This document shows positions 43,179 to 51,780 of a stretch of 64,000 nt of DNA, piece after piece. The notes under the pieces were generated by a model, which did not search any database, was not told the origin of the DNA, and was given only the letters and a program-made list of their open reading frames with translations. Within the stretch, counting starts at the first letter, position 1. The number at the start of each line of letters is the position of its first letter. A program made the translations under genes and the position numbers. Source of the DNA: Brevundimonas sp. M20 (GTDB lineage Bacteria; Pseudomonadota; Alphaproteobacteria; Caulobacterales; Caulobacteraceae); NCBI RefSeq assembly GCF_006547065.1, contig NZ_CP041243.1, positions 2,309,001 through 2,373,000 of the forward strand. Reading direction: 5' to 3'.

Positions 43179-43825
43179 GCCGCCAGCGCGTCCAGTCGCG
43201 GCGGCGAGAAGGTCAGACGCGTCTGTCCGGCCCTCAGGGCGTTGACCACCGCCAGTGCGCCGGTGCGCCCGGGGGTGACCACGACGCCCTCCCCGCCGTC
43301 ACCCACCAGGGCGAGGGTCATGGCGATGAACACGCCGGGGGTGGCCTCATCCAGATCGGCGTAGAGGCCCGAAAGGCGCTCGTCGGCGTGCACCAGAACG
43401 ATGGAGGAGGCCTCCCCGGTCGTCAGCTGGGCCCAGGCCTCGACCAGACCGGCCGACAGGGTCGCCGTATCGCCGCCGATGGAAATCTGATCGCCCGGAC
43501 CTTCAATGGACAGGCTCAGCGCGCCCAGCGGGGCGTTATGGACCGACAGGCCGAACAGGGACGGCGACAGCAACTCGTTCCGCGCGATGTCGCTGAGCAG
43601 GGTCACGGTGCTGTCGAGATCGCCGTTGGGGCTGGACAGCACTACCGGCGTTCCGGGCCGATCGCGCAGCAGCGGCAGGGCGCATTGAAGGACATTGCGG
43701 GTGAAGGCAGGCAGGCGGCGGCGTTGCTGCACAGGGATGGCGGAGGCGTCCTCAGCCACGCCAAAACGCTCATCGCTCTCTGAAGAGAGGATGGCGCCCC
43801 ATGCGGTCACACCCAACGCTAGCAC
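43175..43825 (-). CDS. apeC: ApeC-like chain-length factor (Cys-less ketosynthase)
   Basis: A 216-aa truncated ketosynthase-like protein of the length typical for ApeC. The position of the active Cys lies in I-S-I-G-G-D-T-A-T-L-S, without Cys. In APE systems it forms the KS-CLF complex with ApeO. GTG 43825 was preferred over GTG 43849 because a G-rich ribosome-binding stretch lies 8-14 bp upstream of it; both are possible. It is the first gene of the apeC-I operon. Confidence 0.82.
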   Translation of the reverse strand: MLALGVTAWGAILSSESDERFGVAEDASAIPVQQRRRLPAFTRNVLQCALPLLRDRPGTPVVLSSPNGDLDSTVTLLSDIARNELLSPSLFGLSVHNAPLGALSLSIEGPGDQISIGGDTATLSAGLVEAWAQLTTGEASSIVLVHADERLSGLYADLDEATPGVFIAMTLALVGDGGEGVVVTPGRTGALAVVNALRAGQTRLTFSPPRLDALAA

Positions 43826-43897
43826 TGTCCCACATCCCCCGACGTTCACCTTGCAACCTATATGGCTGCACGGGGCAGTTCAATATAATCCGGGGTA

Positions 43898-44419
43898 ATG
43901 CAGCGCACCCATCGATCCCTGACGGCGAGCTATGCTGTTCGATTTATAGCAAAGTTTCCCCGCGACGCCCGCGTGCCGCGCCCGATCCAGAGCGAAGCGG
44001 CGGCGAGCCTGCTGGCCGAATTGAGGGCTGGAACCGGACTGTTCGAAGGTCCGTCGTCCAGGGCGCACAGCCGGAACGGGATCGCCGTGGCCGCGACGCC
44101 GGAAGGCCGGATCGGCATCGACATCGAGCATCGTCTTCCAACGCGGCCGATCCGGGACATCGCCCGGCTGCTGATGGACGCCACGCCGACGGACGACGAC
44201 GCCGCCTGGCGGGTGTTCACCTTCCACGAAGCCTACTTCAAGGCGTTCGGCGAGATGGCGGGCCCAGCGCGACTGCGCGCTGTGGCGGGCACGACAACCC
44301 CGACCTACCGCACGACGGAGGGGCTGAACGTCCTGCATGAGACTGTCGACGGAGATTTCGCCCTGACGCTGGTCTGGGACGGCCCCGTTGAAGCGGTCCG
44401 ACTACCGGGCGAAGACTGA
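43898..44419 (+). CDS. 4'-phosphopantetheinyl transferase
   Basis: A 173-aa Sfp-like transferase. R-I-G-I-D-I-E-H (Asp 75, Glu 77) is the Mg-binding motif. F-H-E-A-Y-F-K-A-F-G (Glu 111, Lys 115) is the second motif, with His in place of the usual Lys before Glu. It activates ACPs by adding the phosphopantetheine arm. It is divergent from apeC, so it probably serves the three cluster ACPs. The 3' end overlaps the convergent glycosyltransferase by 18 bp. Confidence 0.88.
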   Translation: MQRTHRSLTASYAVRFIAKFPRDARVPRPIQSEAAASLLAELRAGTGLFEGPSSRAHSRNGIAVAATPEGRIGIDIEHRLPTRPIRDIARLLMDATPTDDDAAWRVFTFHEAYFKAFGEMAGPARLRAVAGTTTPTYRTTEGLNVLHETVDGDFALTLVWDGPVEAVRLPGED

Positions 44420-45139
44420 AACCCACAGCTTGCGGATCAGGCGGAACGGGGCCTGCAACGCCAGCCGGGTGTGCATCTTCGATATCCGCACATTGTCGGC
44501 CAGCATCTCGAAATTGGAGACGTTGTCCGGCGGATAGATGACCTTGGTCGGCAGGTTCACCACGGGCGTCCCGCGCCAATGCATGTGCACGGCCATTTCG
44601 GTGTCGAAATCCATGCGCGAGCCGATTCTGGTCCCCGCGATGACCTCGGCCACCTTGGGCAGCGGGTAGAGGCGGAAGCCGCACATCGAGTCGGCGATGG
44701 CCAGCGAAGCGGTCTCGATCCACACCCAGACGTGGGTGATCCATCGACCGATCTTGCGCGCCCTGGGCACGCTTTCGTCATAGACCGCCTGACCGCAAAT
44801 CAGGGCCTCGGGCCGCTGCCGCGAGGCCTCGATGAAGCGGTGGACGTCCTCGATGTCATGCTGACCGTCGGCGTCGATCTGGAGGGCGTGGGTGAAGCCC
44901 TGGGCGATGGCTTCGCGGAAGCCCGTCAGGACCGCCACGCCCTTGCCCGCATTGACGTCCAGCCGCAGGACCTGAACGCCGTTGGAGGGATCATGCAGGG
45001 CGGCGATTTCAGAGCGCACGGGCTCCGTATTGCCGTCGTCAACAATCAGGACGTGGTCGCAAAGCTCAACCAGCCGTCGCGACAGACGCGGCAGCTGGCT
45101 GACATGGCGATAACTCGGAACAACGGCGCACAAGCGCAT
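44402..45139 (-). CDS. Family 2 glycosyltransferase of the aryl polyene cluster
   Basis: A 245-aa GT2 enzyme. V-V-P-S-Y-R-H, the I-V-D-D-G segment, and Q-I-D-A-D-G-Q-H-D give the nucleotide-sugar and metal site. Dolichyl-phosphate-mannose-synthase-like architecture is present without a TM domain. In APE clusters this domain is often fused to an LpxL-like acyltransferase. Here it is a separate gene on the other side of the cluster. It may glycosylate the lipid anchor. Confidence 0.83.
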   Translation of the reverse strand: MRLCAVVPSYRHVSQLPRLSRRLVELCDHVLIVDDGNTEPVRSEIAALHDPSNGVQVLRLDVNAGKGVAVLTGFREAIAQGFTHALQIDADGQHDIEDVHRFIEASRQRPEALICGQAVYDESVPRARKIGRWITHVWVWIETASLAIADSMCGFRLYPLPKVAEVIAGTRIGSRMDFDTEMAVHMHWRGTPVVNLPTKVIYPPDNVSNFEMLADNVRISKMHTRLALQAPFRLIRKLWVSVFAR

Positions 45140-45157
45140 ACTGTGCGCCGCCTGAAA

Positions 45158-45616
45158 TCAGCGAAGGCTGACCATGTCGCCCTTCAGGGCGACGCCGGCC
45201 ATCAGGAAGCCCGCCGAGCACTTGTACTGGGTGCGGCTGGACCATTCGACATTGTCCCAGTTGGACCGGACGTTGATGACGGCGTTGCCGCCGTTGGCCA
45301 GGGTCTGGTTCTTCAGGCGGATCAGGGCCGACAGCATGACCCACTGGCAGGATTCCTCGGCCGAGCGGCCGAAGCGGCGGCTGCGTTGCGAGGTGGTGGC
45401 GTCAGCCTCGATGCGGCGCGCGACACGGGGGTGCGGCGCGTCGCCGAAATAGAAGGTCACGCCTTCCAGTTGCGAAGCGTATTCGGGACGCTCCAGCACA
45501 TTGGCGATTTCGTGGATGGTGACCTCGTCAGCCGGGGCGGCCGCCATCGGCGTCGTCGGGGCCGCCAGAAGAGCAGCGGAAAGGACCACACCAGTCACAA
45601 GGATGCCGGGCTTCAT
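45158..45616 (-). CDS. Small exported protein of the excinuclease-ATPase-like mis-named family
   Basis: A 152-aa exported protein with a signal peptide (MKPGILVTGVVLSAALLAAP). The mature part has Y-F-G-D-A-P-H-P, E-S-C-Q-W and Y-K-C-S-A-G, with two Cys for a probable disulfide. Similar exported proteins are often labelled excinuclease ATPase subunit in databases, although no ATPase motif exists. Function is unknown. The start follows AGGAGAG. It is 18 bp upstream of the glycosyltransferase gene on the same strand and may be co-transcribed. Confidence 0.75.
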   Translation of the reverse strand: MKPGILVTGVVLSAALLAAPTTPMAAAPADEVTIHEIANVLERPEYASQLEGVTFYFGDAPHPRVARRIEADATTSQRSRRFGRSAEESCQWVMLSALIRLKNQTLANGGNAVINVRSNWDNVEWSSRTQYKCSAGFLMAGVALKGDMVSLR

Positions 45617-45867
45617 CGATTCTCTCCTGTCAGAGCGCCGTTCGTTCGCGACTTTCTGGCACGGGCAGACGGGCGCGGCAACCTTGCCGGGCAAAGCTTC
45701 CGGGGGGCGGAATTCAATCGGCGGGCCTCCCCTTGCAACCCCCGGATTCTTGAATAACCTCACGGAATCCCGGCCTTCGACGGCGCTTGCGTCGCGACCT
45801 TCAGGCGTCCGTCCATATCCTCGGCAGGGCGCGCCCGGTCCGGGACCGCTACAATAAGGTGAGAACC

Positions 45868-46452
45868 ATGTTCGTCCGCACTTGCGCCCTGCTGACCTGC
45901 ACCGCCGCCCTCGCCCTCGCGGGACAGGCCCGGGCCCAGACCGCGCCGGAATTCCGGCTGGTCGACGAGGTTCGCTTCGCCGTGCTTCAGCACGACACCG
46001 GCGTGATCGGCGAGAACCGGGAGGACGGTGTCGATCTGGGTGTTGAAGTCCTGTCCACGCCCATCGAAGCCTTGCGTCTGATCGGTTCACCGAAGGTCGT
46101 GGCCGGCGCGCTGGTGAACACCGACGGCTACACCAACCAGATCTATCTCGGCCTGCAGGCCGAACGGACCCTGGCATCCCAGGTCTTCAGCCCGAACGAC
46201 GCCATCTATCTGGAAGGCATGGTCGGCGCCGCCTGGCACGACGGCAAGCTGGACGTCAGCGGCACGCCGCTGGAGGACGAATGGAAATCGCACGGCAGCC
46301 GTGTGGTGTTCCGCACCGGTTTCGGCGTCGGCTATCGCTTCAATGAAAAATGGTCGCTGACGGCCACCTTCCACCACATCTCGAACGCCGACACCTCGCT
46401 GCCGAACGAAGGCTCGAACGACATCGGCCTGCGTCTGGGCATGAAGCTCTGA
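45868..46452 (+). CDS. PagL-like lipid A 3-O-deacylase
   Basis: A 194-aa outer-membrane protein with a signal peptide (to about residue 23, GQARA). The catalytic F-H-H-I-S-N segment (168-173) carries His 170 and Ser 172 in the PagL arrangement. An eight-strand barrel is expected. It removes a 3-hydroxyacyl chain from lipid A. The ATG follows AAGGTGAG by 4 bp. It is not clearly part of the pigment cluster. Confidence 0.85.
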   Translation: MFVRTCALLTCTAALALAGQARAQTAPEFRLVDEVRFAVLQHDTGVIGENREDGVDLGVEVLSTPIEALRLIGSPKVVAGALVNTDGYTNQIYLGLQAERTLASQVFSPNDAIYLEGMVGAAWHDGKLDVSGTPLEDEWKSHGSRVVFRTGFGVGYRFNEKWSLTATFHHISNADTSLPNEGSNDIGLRLGMKL

Positions 46453-46460
46453 TCAGCGAA

Positions 46461-46494
46461 AGGCCGCACCGGCGCCCGGGCGTCGGTGCGGCCT
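46461..46494. terminator. Bidirectional hairpin between PagL-like and OmpW-like genes
   Basis: AGGCCGCACCG (46461-46471) pairs perfectly with CGGTGCGGCCT (46484-46494) over a 12-nt loop, and AAAGG precedes the first arm. It lies between two convergent genes (stops at 46452 and 46502), so it should end transcription from both sides. T-tracts are short. Confidence 0.75.
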
Positions 46495-46501
46495 GATCAG
46501 C

Positions 46502-47164
46502 CTAGAATTTGCGGCTGACACCGACCGAGACGACCCACGGATCAAGGTCGACGTCGCTGTGCAGGGCGCCGTTGTTCACGTCGGCGTCCGTGTTGAACCA
46601 GATCTTCTTCACATCGACGTTGACGCTCCACGGCCCCTGAATGCCGATGTCCGCGCCCGCCTGCAGCGCGTAGCCGAAGCCGTCATCCAGATCGACGGTG
46701 AAGCCGTTCTTGTCGTCGCCGCTGTAGAACAGCATGTAGTTCACGCCCGCGCCGACGTAGGGGCTGACACGCCCGCCGCTCAGGGGGCGGTATTGCAGGG
46801 TGACCACCGGCGGCAGCACCCAGGTCTCATGCACGGCGACATCGGTCCCGCCGCCCTGGGCGCGGATCTCATGCTGCGTCGTGCCGAGGATGCCCTCGAT
46901 CGCGAAATGGTCGGTCAGGAAGTAGGTGAAGCCGAGGGTCGGCATGACACTGTCGCCCACATCGACATGCAGGCCGCTGTCGGCGCCGGCGCTGGTCAGG
47001 ATGGCGTTGTCCGCGCCCGAGAAGACGTCGGTGACACGGCCGGTGACCAGCCAGTCGCCCTTGCGCGGGGCCTCCCAGGTGTTGGCGGTCTGGGCCATCG
47101 CCGGAGCGGCGAAGGCGGTCGCCGCGGCGGCGGCGGCGGCGAGGATCAGGGTCCTGAAGTTCAT
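46502..47164 (-). CDS. OmpW-family outer-membrane protein
   Basis: A 220-aa outer-membrane beta-barrel. The signal peptide runs to about residue 26 (AMAQ). The mature protein has the OmpW pattern of strands: G-D-W-L-V-T-G-R, T-Y-F-L-T-D-H-F-A-I-E, R-P-L-S-G-G-R-V-S-P-Y-V-G-A-G, and a terminal V-S-V-G-V-S-R-K-F with C-terminal Phe. The ATG at 47164 was preferred over 47173 because GGGGA lies 8 bp upstream. It is probably a small hydrophobic-solute channel. Confidence 0.87.
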   Translation of the reverse strand: MNFRTLILAAAAAAATAFAAPAMAQTANTWEAPRKGDWLVTGRVTDVFSGADNAILTSAGADSGLHVDVGDSVMPTLGFTYFLTDHFAIEGILGTTQHEIRAQGGGTDVAVHETWVLPPVVTLQYRPLSGGRVSPYVGAGVNYMLFYSGDDKNGFTVDLDDGFGYALQAGADIGIQGPWSVNVDVKKIWFNTDADVNNGALHSDVDLDPWVVSVGVSRKF

Positions 47165-47295
47165 CTCTTTCATCCCCGACGCCCGGGGTCGCCTCATGCG
47201 GCCGGTTGCGAGCGTCTTGGAAGAGTGATGCGCGCCTATGCCGAACACGGCATTGATCCAGCGCAAACCCCTGTCTGGCCGGGCAATTTATCCGG

Positions 47296-48672
47296 TCAGA
47301 CGACGCGGGCGTGCCGCTGCTGGATGCGGGCCGCATCCGGGTCGAAGGCAGCGCAGACAGCCCTTACGAAGGGTCGTCCAGGAGGGGTCACGTCCACCCT
47401 GCCCTCATCGACCCGAACCAGGCCGTCGCGCTGGAACCGGCGGAGGGCCGGCCACGCGCCGGCGACCTCGGACAGAGGCTGTCCGCGCCGGTCAGCTATC
47501 GCCGGGACATCGACGGTGAAGTCGCACATCAGCCGTTCGATAATCTCGCCGATCAAGGCGTCCCGTTCGGTCAGGACCACGCCACGCGCGATGGGCAGTT
47601 CGCCCCGTTCGACGGCGGCGCGCCAGTCGCGTTCGACGGTATGGTTCTGGGCGAAGCCGCCGGGCGCATGGCTGATCGCCGACGCGCCCAGCCCGATCAG
47701 CACCTCGGCCTCATCCGTCGTATAACCCTGGAAGTTCCGGCGCAGCCGCCCGGCGCGCTCCGCCGCCGCGAGCGAGTCGTGCGGCAGGGCGAAGTGGTCC
47801 AGTCCGATCGCTGCCCAGCCCTTGCCGGTCAGATAGCGCGCGGCGGACTGGCTCTGGGCGAAGCGCACCTCGGCGCCCGGCAGGTCGGCGTCGTGGATCA
47901 GCTTCTGGTGCGGCTTCATCCACGGCACATGGGCGTAGCCGAACAGGGCGATCCGCTCGGGCCGCAGCGTCGTCACCAGACCCAAAGTCGTGACCACATG
48001 CTCGATGGTCTGAAGCGGCAGCCCGTACATCAGGTCCAGATTGATGGAGGTGACGCCCTGCTCCCGCAGCGCCGCCACCGCCCACTGGATGGTCTCGAAC
48101 CGTTCGGGCCGGTTCACCGCGGCCTGAACGTCCGGCGACAGGTCCTGCACGCCCAGACTGGCGCGGCTCAGGCCGATGCGCCCCGCCGCCTCGATCCAGT
48201 CCTGCGTCAGGACCTCGGGGTCCAGTTCAGCGGCGACCTCGAAACAGTCGGTCAGGTCAAAGCGTTCGGCCAGACCGGCGTACAGCCGCTCCAGCTCGAC
48301 CGGCGGCAGCATGTTCGGCGTGCCGCCGCCGAAATGGATCGAGCCGACGCGCGGGCGCCGCCCCATCCGCGCCACCACCAGATCGGCCTCACGCAGCAGC
48401 AGATCGACGTAGCTGGTGATCACGCTTTCGCGGTTCACCGCGCGGGTGTTGCAGCCGCAGTACCAGCACAGCCGCTTGCAGAACGGGATGTGCAGATACA
48501 GCGACACCGCGCGATCCGGACGGGCGGCCACTAGCCAGCCGCTCCAGTCGTCCGCTCCGACGGCGGGCGTGAACTGCGCCGCCGTCGGGTAGGAGGTGTA
48601 ACGCGGGGCGTGGGCGTCGTAGCGCGCGATCAGCTCCCGCGTTTTCAGGCCTGCGGGACTAGAGGGGAACAT
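47296..48672 (-). CDS. hemN: Oxygen-independent coproporphyrinogen III oxidase HemN
   Basis: A 458-aa radical SAM enzyme. The cluster-binding C-K-R-L-C-W-Y-C motif is at residues 65-72, with Cys 74 following. Y-L-H-I-P-F-C precedes it, and F-G-G-G-T-P-N follows. It makes protoporphyrinogen IX without oxygen. The start at 48672 is inside cydX (14-bp overlap), with GAGGG just upstream. Its place after cydABX indicates low-oxygen expression along with the bd oxidase. Confidence 0.93.
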   Translation of the reverse strand: MFPSSPAGLKTRELIARYDAHAPRYTSYPTAAQFTPAVGADDWSGWLVAARPDRAVSLYLHIPFCKRLCWYCGCNTRAVNRESVITSYVDLLLREADLVVARMGRRPRVGSIHFGGGTPNMLPPVELERLYAGLAERFDLTDCFEVAAELDPEVLTQDWIEAAGRIGLSRASLGVQDLSPDVQAAVNRPERFETIQWAVAALREQGVTSINLDLMYGLPLQTIEHVVTTLGLVTTLRPERIALFGYAHVPWMKPHQKLIHDADLPGAEVRFAQSQSAARYLTGKGWAAIGLDHFALPHDSLAAAERAGRLRRNFQGYTTDEAEVLIGLGASAISHAPGGFAQNHTVERDWRAAVERGELPIARGVVLTERDALIGEIIERLMCDFTVDVPAIADRRGQPLSEVAGAWPALRRFQRDGLVRVDEGRVDVTPPGRPFVRAVCAAFDPDAARIQQRHARVV

Positions 48673-48808
48673 CGCCCTCTTTCGACGCATCGGGGGTGGA
48701 CAGGCCCTCATCGCCTTCATCGAACAGGGCGAACTCATGCCACAGGCCATTCAGGACGCCGAACGCCACCGCCAGACCAAGGCCAAGGATCCAGGCAAAA
48801 TACCACAT
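48659..48808 (-). CDS. cydX: CydX, small subunit of cytochrome bd oxidase
   Basis: A 49-aa single-TM protein beginning M-W-Y-F-A-W-I-L-G, the typical CydX/YbgT start. The TM covers residues 4-22, with N-G-L-W-H-E at its end, then an acidic tail. It stabilises the haem site in the CydAB complex. The ATG follows GGAG by 9 bp, 20 bp after the cydB stop. It overlaps hemN by 14 bp. Confidence 0.88.
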   Translation of the reverse strand: MWYFAWILGLGLAVAFGVLNGLWHEFALFDEGDEGLSTPDASKEGDVPL

Positions 48809-48828
48809 GGGTCAGATCTCCTCGGGGT

Positions 48829-49977
48829 TCAGTACAAGTCGGGGTTGGTCTTGAGCGCCGCCGTCGAGGTCCGGCCCCACAGCACCTTGTAGACCCAAGC
48901 GGTGTAGAGCAGGACCAGTGGCAGGAAGACGATGGTCACCAACAGCATGATGAACAGCGTCAGGTGGCTGGAGGACGCGTTCCAGACCGTCAGGCTGGAC
49001 TGCGGATTGATCGAACTGGGCAGGATGAAGGGGAACATCGACAGGCCGACTGTCGAGATGATGCCCACCGCCGAGGCCGAGGAGCCGCCGAAGGCCAGCG
49101 GGGCGGAGCGGCGCCACATGCCGATCAGGCCCGCCAGAGCGCCGAGGAAGCCCAGCGCCGGAGCGATCAGCATCCAGGGATAGCGGCTGTAGTTGTCCAG
49201 CCAGGCGCCGGGAGCGGCCTCCACCGTTGTGCGGAGCGGGTTGGAGAAGCCGTTCGGGTCCAGCGCGCCGGTGATGCGGTAACCCATGTCTCCGAAGGCG
49301 ATGAACAGACCGCCGACCGCGAACAGGACCAGAGCCAGCACGCCGGCGATGGTGCCGTAAAGGCGGGCCCGTTCCAGCACCGGCCCATGTTCGGCCTTCA
49401 CCGACAGCCAGGCGGCGCCGTGCAGGACCAGCATGCAGACCGACAGCAGGCCCGCGATCAGGCTGAACGGGGTGAACAGGCCCAGCAGATTGCCGTCGTA
49501 GAAGGAGCGCAGGTCGGCATCGAGCCGGAAGGGGGCGCCCAGCAGGACGTTGCCGACGGCGACGCCGAAGACCAGCGAGGGCACGAAGCCGCCGATGAAC
49601 AGGCCCCAGTCCCACATCGTGCGCCAGGTCTTCGAGGCCCGCTTGGAGCGGTATTTGAACGAGACCGGCCGCAGGATCAGGGCGGACAAGACCAGGAACA
49701 TGGCCAGGTAGAAGCCCGAGAAACTGACCGCGTAGACGAAGGGCCAGGCCGCGAAGATCGCGCCGCCGCCGAGGATGAACCACACCTGGTTGCCCTCCCA
49801 GGTCGCGCCGACGGTGTTGATCACCATGCGCCGCTCTTCATCCGTTTTTGCGACGAAGGGCAAAAGGGCGCCGACGCCGAGATCAAACCCGTCCGTCAGG
49901 GCGAAGGCGATCAGCAGCACGCCCAGCAGTCCCCACCAGATCAGGCGGAGCGTGGCGAAGTCGATAGGAAGTTCCAT
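48829..49977 (-). CDS. cydB: Cytochrome bd ubiquinol oxidase subunit II CydB
   Basis: A 382-aa membrane protein of normal CydB length. It starts with R-L-I-W-W-G-L-L-G-V-L and has D-G-F-D-L-G-V-G near residue 29. It has about eight to nine TMs. It supports the haem b and d binding subunit CydA. It lies 24 bp after cydA and is followed by cydX. Confidence 0.95.
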   Translation of the reverse strand: MELPIDFATLRLIWWGLLGVLLIAFALTDGFDLGVGALLPFVAKTDEERRMVINTVGATWEGNQVWFILGGGAIFAAWPFVYAVSFSGFYLAMFLVLSALILRPVSFKYRSKRASKTWRTMWDWGLFIGGFVPSLVFGVAVGNVLLGAPFRLDADLRSFYDGNLLGLFTPFSLIAGLLSVCMLVLHGAAWLSVKAEHGPVLERARLYGTIAGVLALVLFAVGGLFIAFGDMGYRITGALDPNGFSNPLRTTVEAAPGAWLDNYSRYPWMLIAPALGFLGALAGLIGMWRRSAPLAFGGSSASAVGIISTVGLSMFPFILPSSINPQSSLTVWNASSSHLTLFIMLLVTIVFLPLVLLYTAWVYKVLWGRTSTAALKTNPDLY

Positions 49978-50001
49978 GATCGGATGTCCTGAAGGTCTGG
50001 G

Positions 50002-51585
50002 TCAGGCCACGGCCGGCGCGGGGGCGCGCTCGCCGGGCTGCTCGGGGTCGGTCTCGCCGAACGTCTCCTGTTCGTGGAACGGACCCTTCTTGATGGCTTG
50101 AAGCATCAGCTTCACTTCGACGACGGCCAGTGTGCCGTACAGTAGGGTGAAGCCCGCGATGGTCGCCCACAGCTGCGGCACGGTCAGGCTGGACGCGCCG
50201 AGGAAGGTCGGCAGCACGCCCTCGACCGCCCAGGGCTGGCGCCCGAACTCGGCCAGAATCCAGCCGAACTCGATGGCGATCCACGGCAGGGGGATGGCCA
50301 GCACCGCGATCCGCAGGAACCATTTCGTCTGGTGCTTGCGCAGCGTGCACAGCACGAACGCCGTGCCGAACAGCGCGATCATGAACATCCCGATGCCCGC
50401 CATGACGCGGAAGCTCCAGAACAGGACCGGCACGTTCGGCACCGTCTCCCACGCCGTCTGACGGATCAGCTCCGGCGTGGCCTGACGCGGATCGGCGACG
50501 TGACGCCTCAGCAGCAGGCCGTAGCCCAGGTCGCGACGGTGGGTTTCGAACAGACCGCGGGCGGCCATGTCCTGCGGGTTGGCCTTCACCTTCTGCAGCG
50601 CGTCATAGGCGATCACCCCGGATTCGATCCGCGTCTCGGCGGTGGCGACCAGTTCGAAGATGCCCTCGACCGGCTTGTCGATGGTGCGGGTGGCGATCAG
50701 GCCCATAACCCACGGCACATGCACGCCGTAGTGAGTGGTGCGATCCTCCATACTGGGGATGCCCACCAGCGTCAGACCGGCCGGGGCCGGCTCCGTGCGC
50801 CACATGGCCTCCAGCGCCGCCAGCTTCATTTTCTGGTTGTCGGTCAGCGCGTAGCCGGACTGGTCGCCCAGCACGACGACCGAGAGAGAGGCGGCCAGAC
50901 CGAAGGCGGCGGCGACGGTCATCGACCGCTTGGCGAAGCCGACGTGCTTGTTCCGCAGCAGGTAGAAGGCCGAGACGCCGAGCACGAAGACGGCGGCGCA
51001 AACATAGCCGGCGCTGACGGTGTGCACGAACTTGGCCTGGGCGACCGGGTTGAACAGCACGGCCATGAAGTCGGTCACTTCCATGCGCATGGTGTCGGGA
51101 TTGAAGGCCGCGCCGACCGGGTTCTGCATCCAGCCGTTGGCGATCAGGATCCACAGGGCCGACAGGTTGGTGCCCAGCGCCACCATGAAGGTGACGAACA
51201 GGTGGGCGTGCGGCTTCAGCTTGTCCCAGCCGAAGAACATCAGTCCAACGAAGGTGGCCTCGAGGAAGAAGGCCATCAGCCCCTCGATGGCCAGCGGGGC
51301 CCCGAAGATGTCGCCGACGTAGTGGCTATAGTAGCTCCAGTTCATCCCGAACTGGAATTCCATGGTGATGCCGGTGGCGACGCCGAGAACGAAGTTGATG
51401 CCGAAGAGGACGCCCCAGAACCGGGTGATGGTCCGCCAGATCGGCCGGCGGGTCATCACATAGATCGACTCCATGATCACCAGCATGAACGACAACCCCA
51501 AGGTCAGGGGCACGAACAGGAAATGGTACAGGGCTGTCAGCGCGAACTGCAGCCGGGAGAGGTCGACGACCGCGAGGTCGATCAT
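50002..51585 (-). CDS. cydA: Cytochrome bd ubiquinol oxidase subunit I CydA
   Basis: A 527-aa haem subunit. His near residue 20 in T-A-L-Y-H-F-L-F-V-P is a haem ligand. K-F-V-H-T-V-S-A-G-Y holds the His of the b558 site, and V-M-A-G-I-G-M its Met. A long Q-loop (about residues 250-380) binds quinol. It oxidises quinol and reduces oxygen to water at low oxygen. The start follows GGAG by 8 bp. A FixK/FNR box lies 74-87 bp upstream. Confidence 0.95.
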   Translation of the reverse strand: MIDLAVVDLSRLQFALTALYHFLFVPLTLGLSFMLVIMESIYVMTRRPIWRTITRFWGVLFGINFVLGVATGITMEFQFGMNWSYYSHYVGDIFGAPLAIEGLMAFFLEATFVGLMFFGWDKLKPHAHLFVTFMVALGTNLSALWILIANGWMQNPVGAAFNPDTMRMEVTDFMAVLFNPVAQAKFVHTVSAGYVCAAVFVLGVSAFYLLRNKHVGFAKRSMTVAAAFGLAASLSVVVLGDQSGYALTDNQKMKLAALEAMWRTEPAPAGLTLVGIPSMEDRTTHYGVHVPWVMGLIATRTIDKPVEGIFELVATAETRIESGVIAYDALQKVKANPQDMAARGLFETHRRDLGYGLLLRRHVADPRQATPELIRQTAWETVPNVPVLFWSFRVMAGIGMFMIALFGTAFVLCTLRKHQTKWFLRIAVLAIPLPWIAIEFGWILAEFGRQPWAVEGVLPTFLGASSLTVPQLWATIAGFTLLYGTLAVVEVKLMLQAIKKGPFHEQETFGETDPEQPGERAPAPAVA

Positions 51586-51658
51586 GGCAATGCTCCAGCG
51601 CGCCGGGCACGACGACCGGCGTTTCAGTGTGCCTTAAAATCGCGGCGAGGCACGCGCC

Positions 51659-51672
51659 TTGATTTCGATCAA
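51659..51672. promoter_or_regulatory. Perfect FNR/FixK box between cydA and cydD
   Basis: TTGATTTCGATCAA is an exact match to TTGAT-N4-ATCAA. It is in the 195-bp divergent region, about 80 bp upstream of cydA and 115 bp upstream of cydD. The Fnr-type protein at 55028-55765 has the expected recognition helix. It likely activates cydABX-hemN at low oxygen, and may also affect cydDC. Confidence 0.88.
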
Positions 51673-51780
51673 AGCTCTCGTCCGCGCGGGAATTTAATGG
51701 GACGCATTGTCCCGGGACATTTCGTCCAGCGGCGCTTTGTCCAGTAGCGTCGGGCGGCCCCGGGGCGTTGGAGTGAGACG

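Noticed and set aside
45158..45616. DNA-repair excinuclease subunit
   Set aside because: Databases sometimes use that name for this family, but the protein is small, exported and has no ATP-binding motif.
50332..51747. 471-aa open frame antisense to cydA
   Set aside because: cydA on the minus strand has all haem ligands. The antisense translation is His/Gly/Asp/Gln-rich with no domain.
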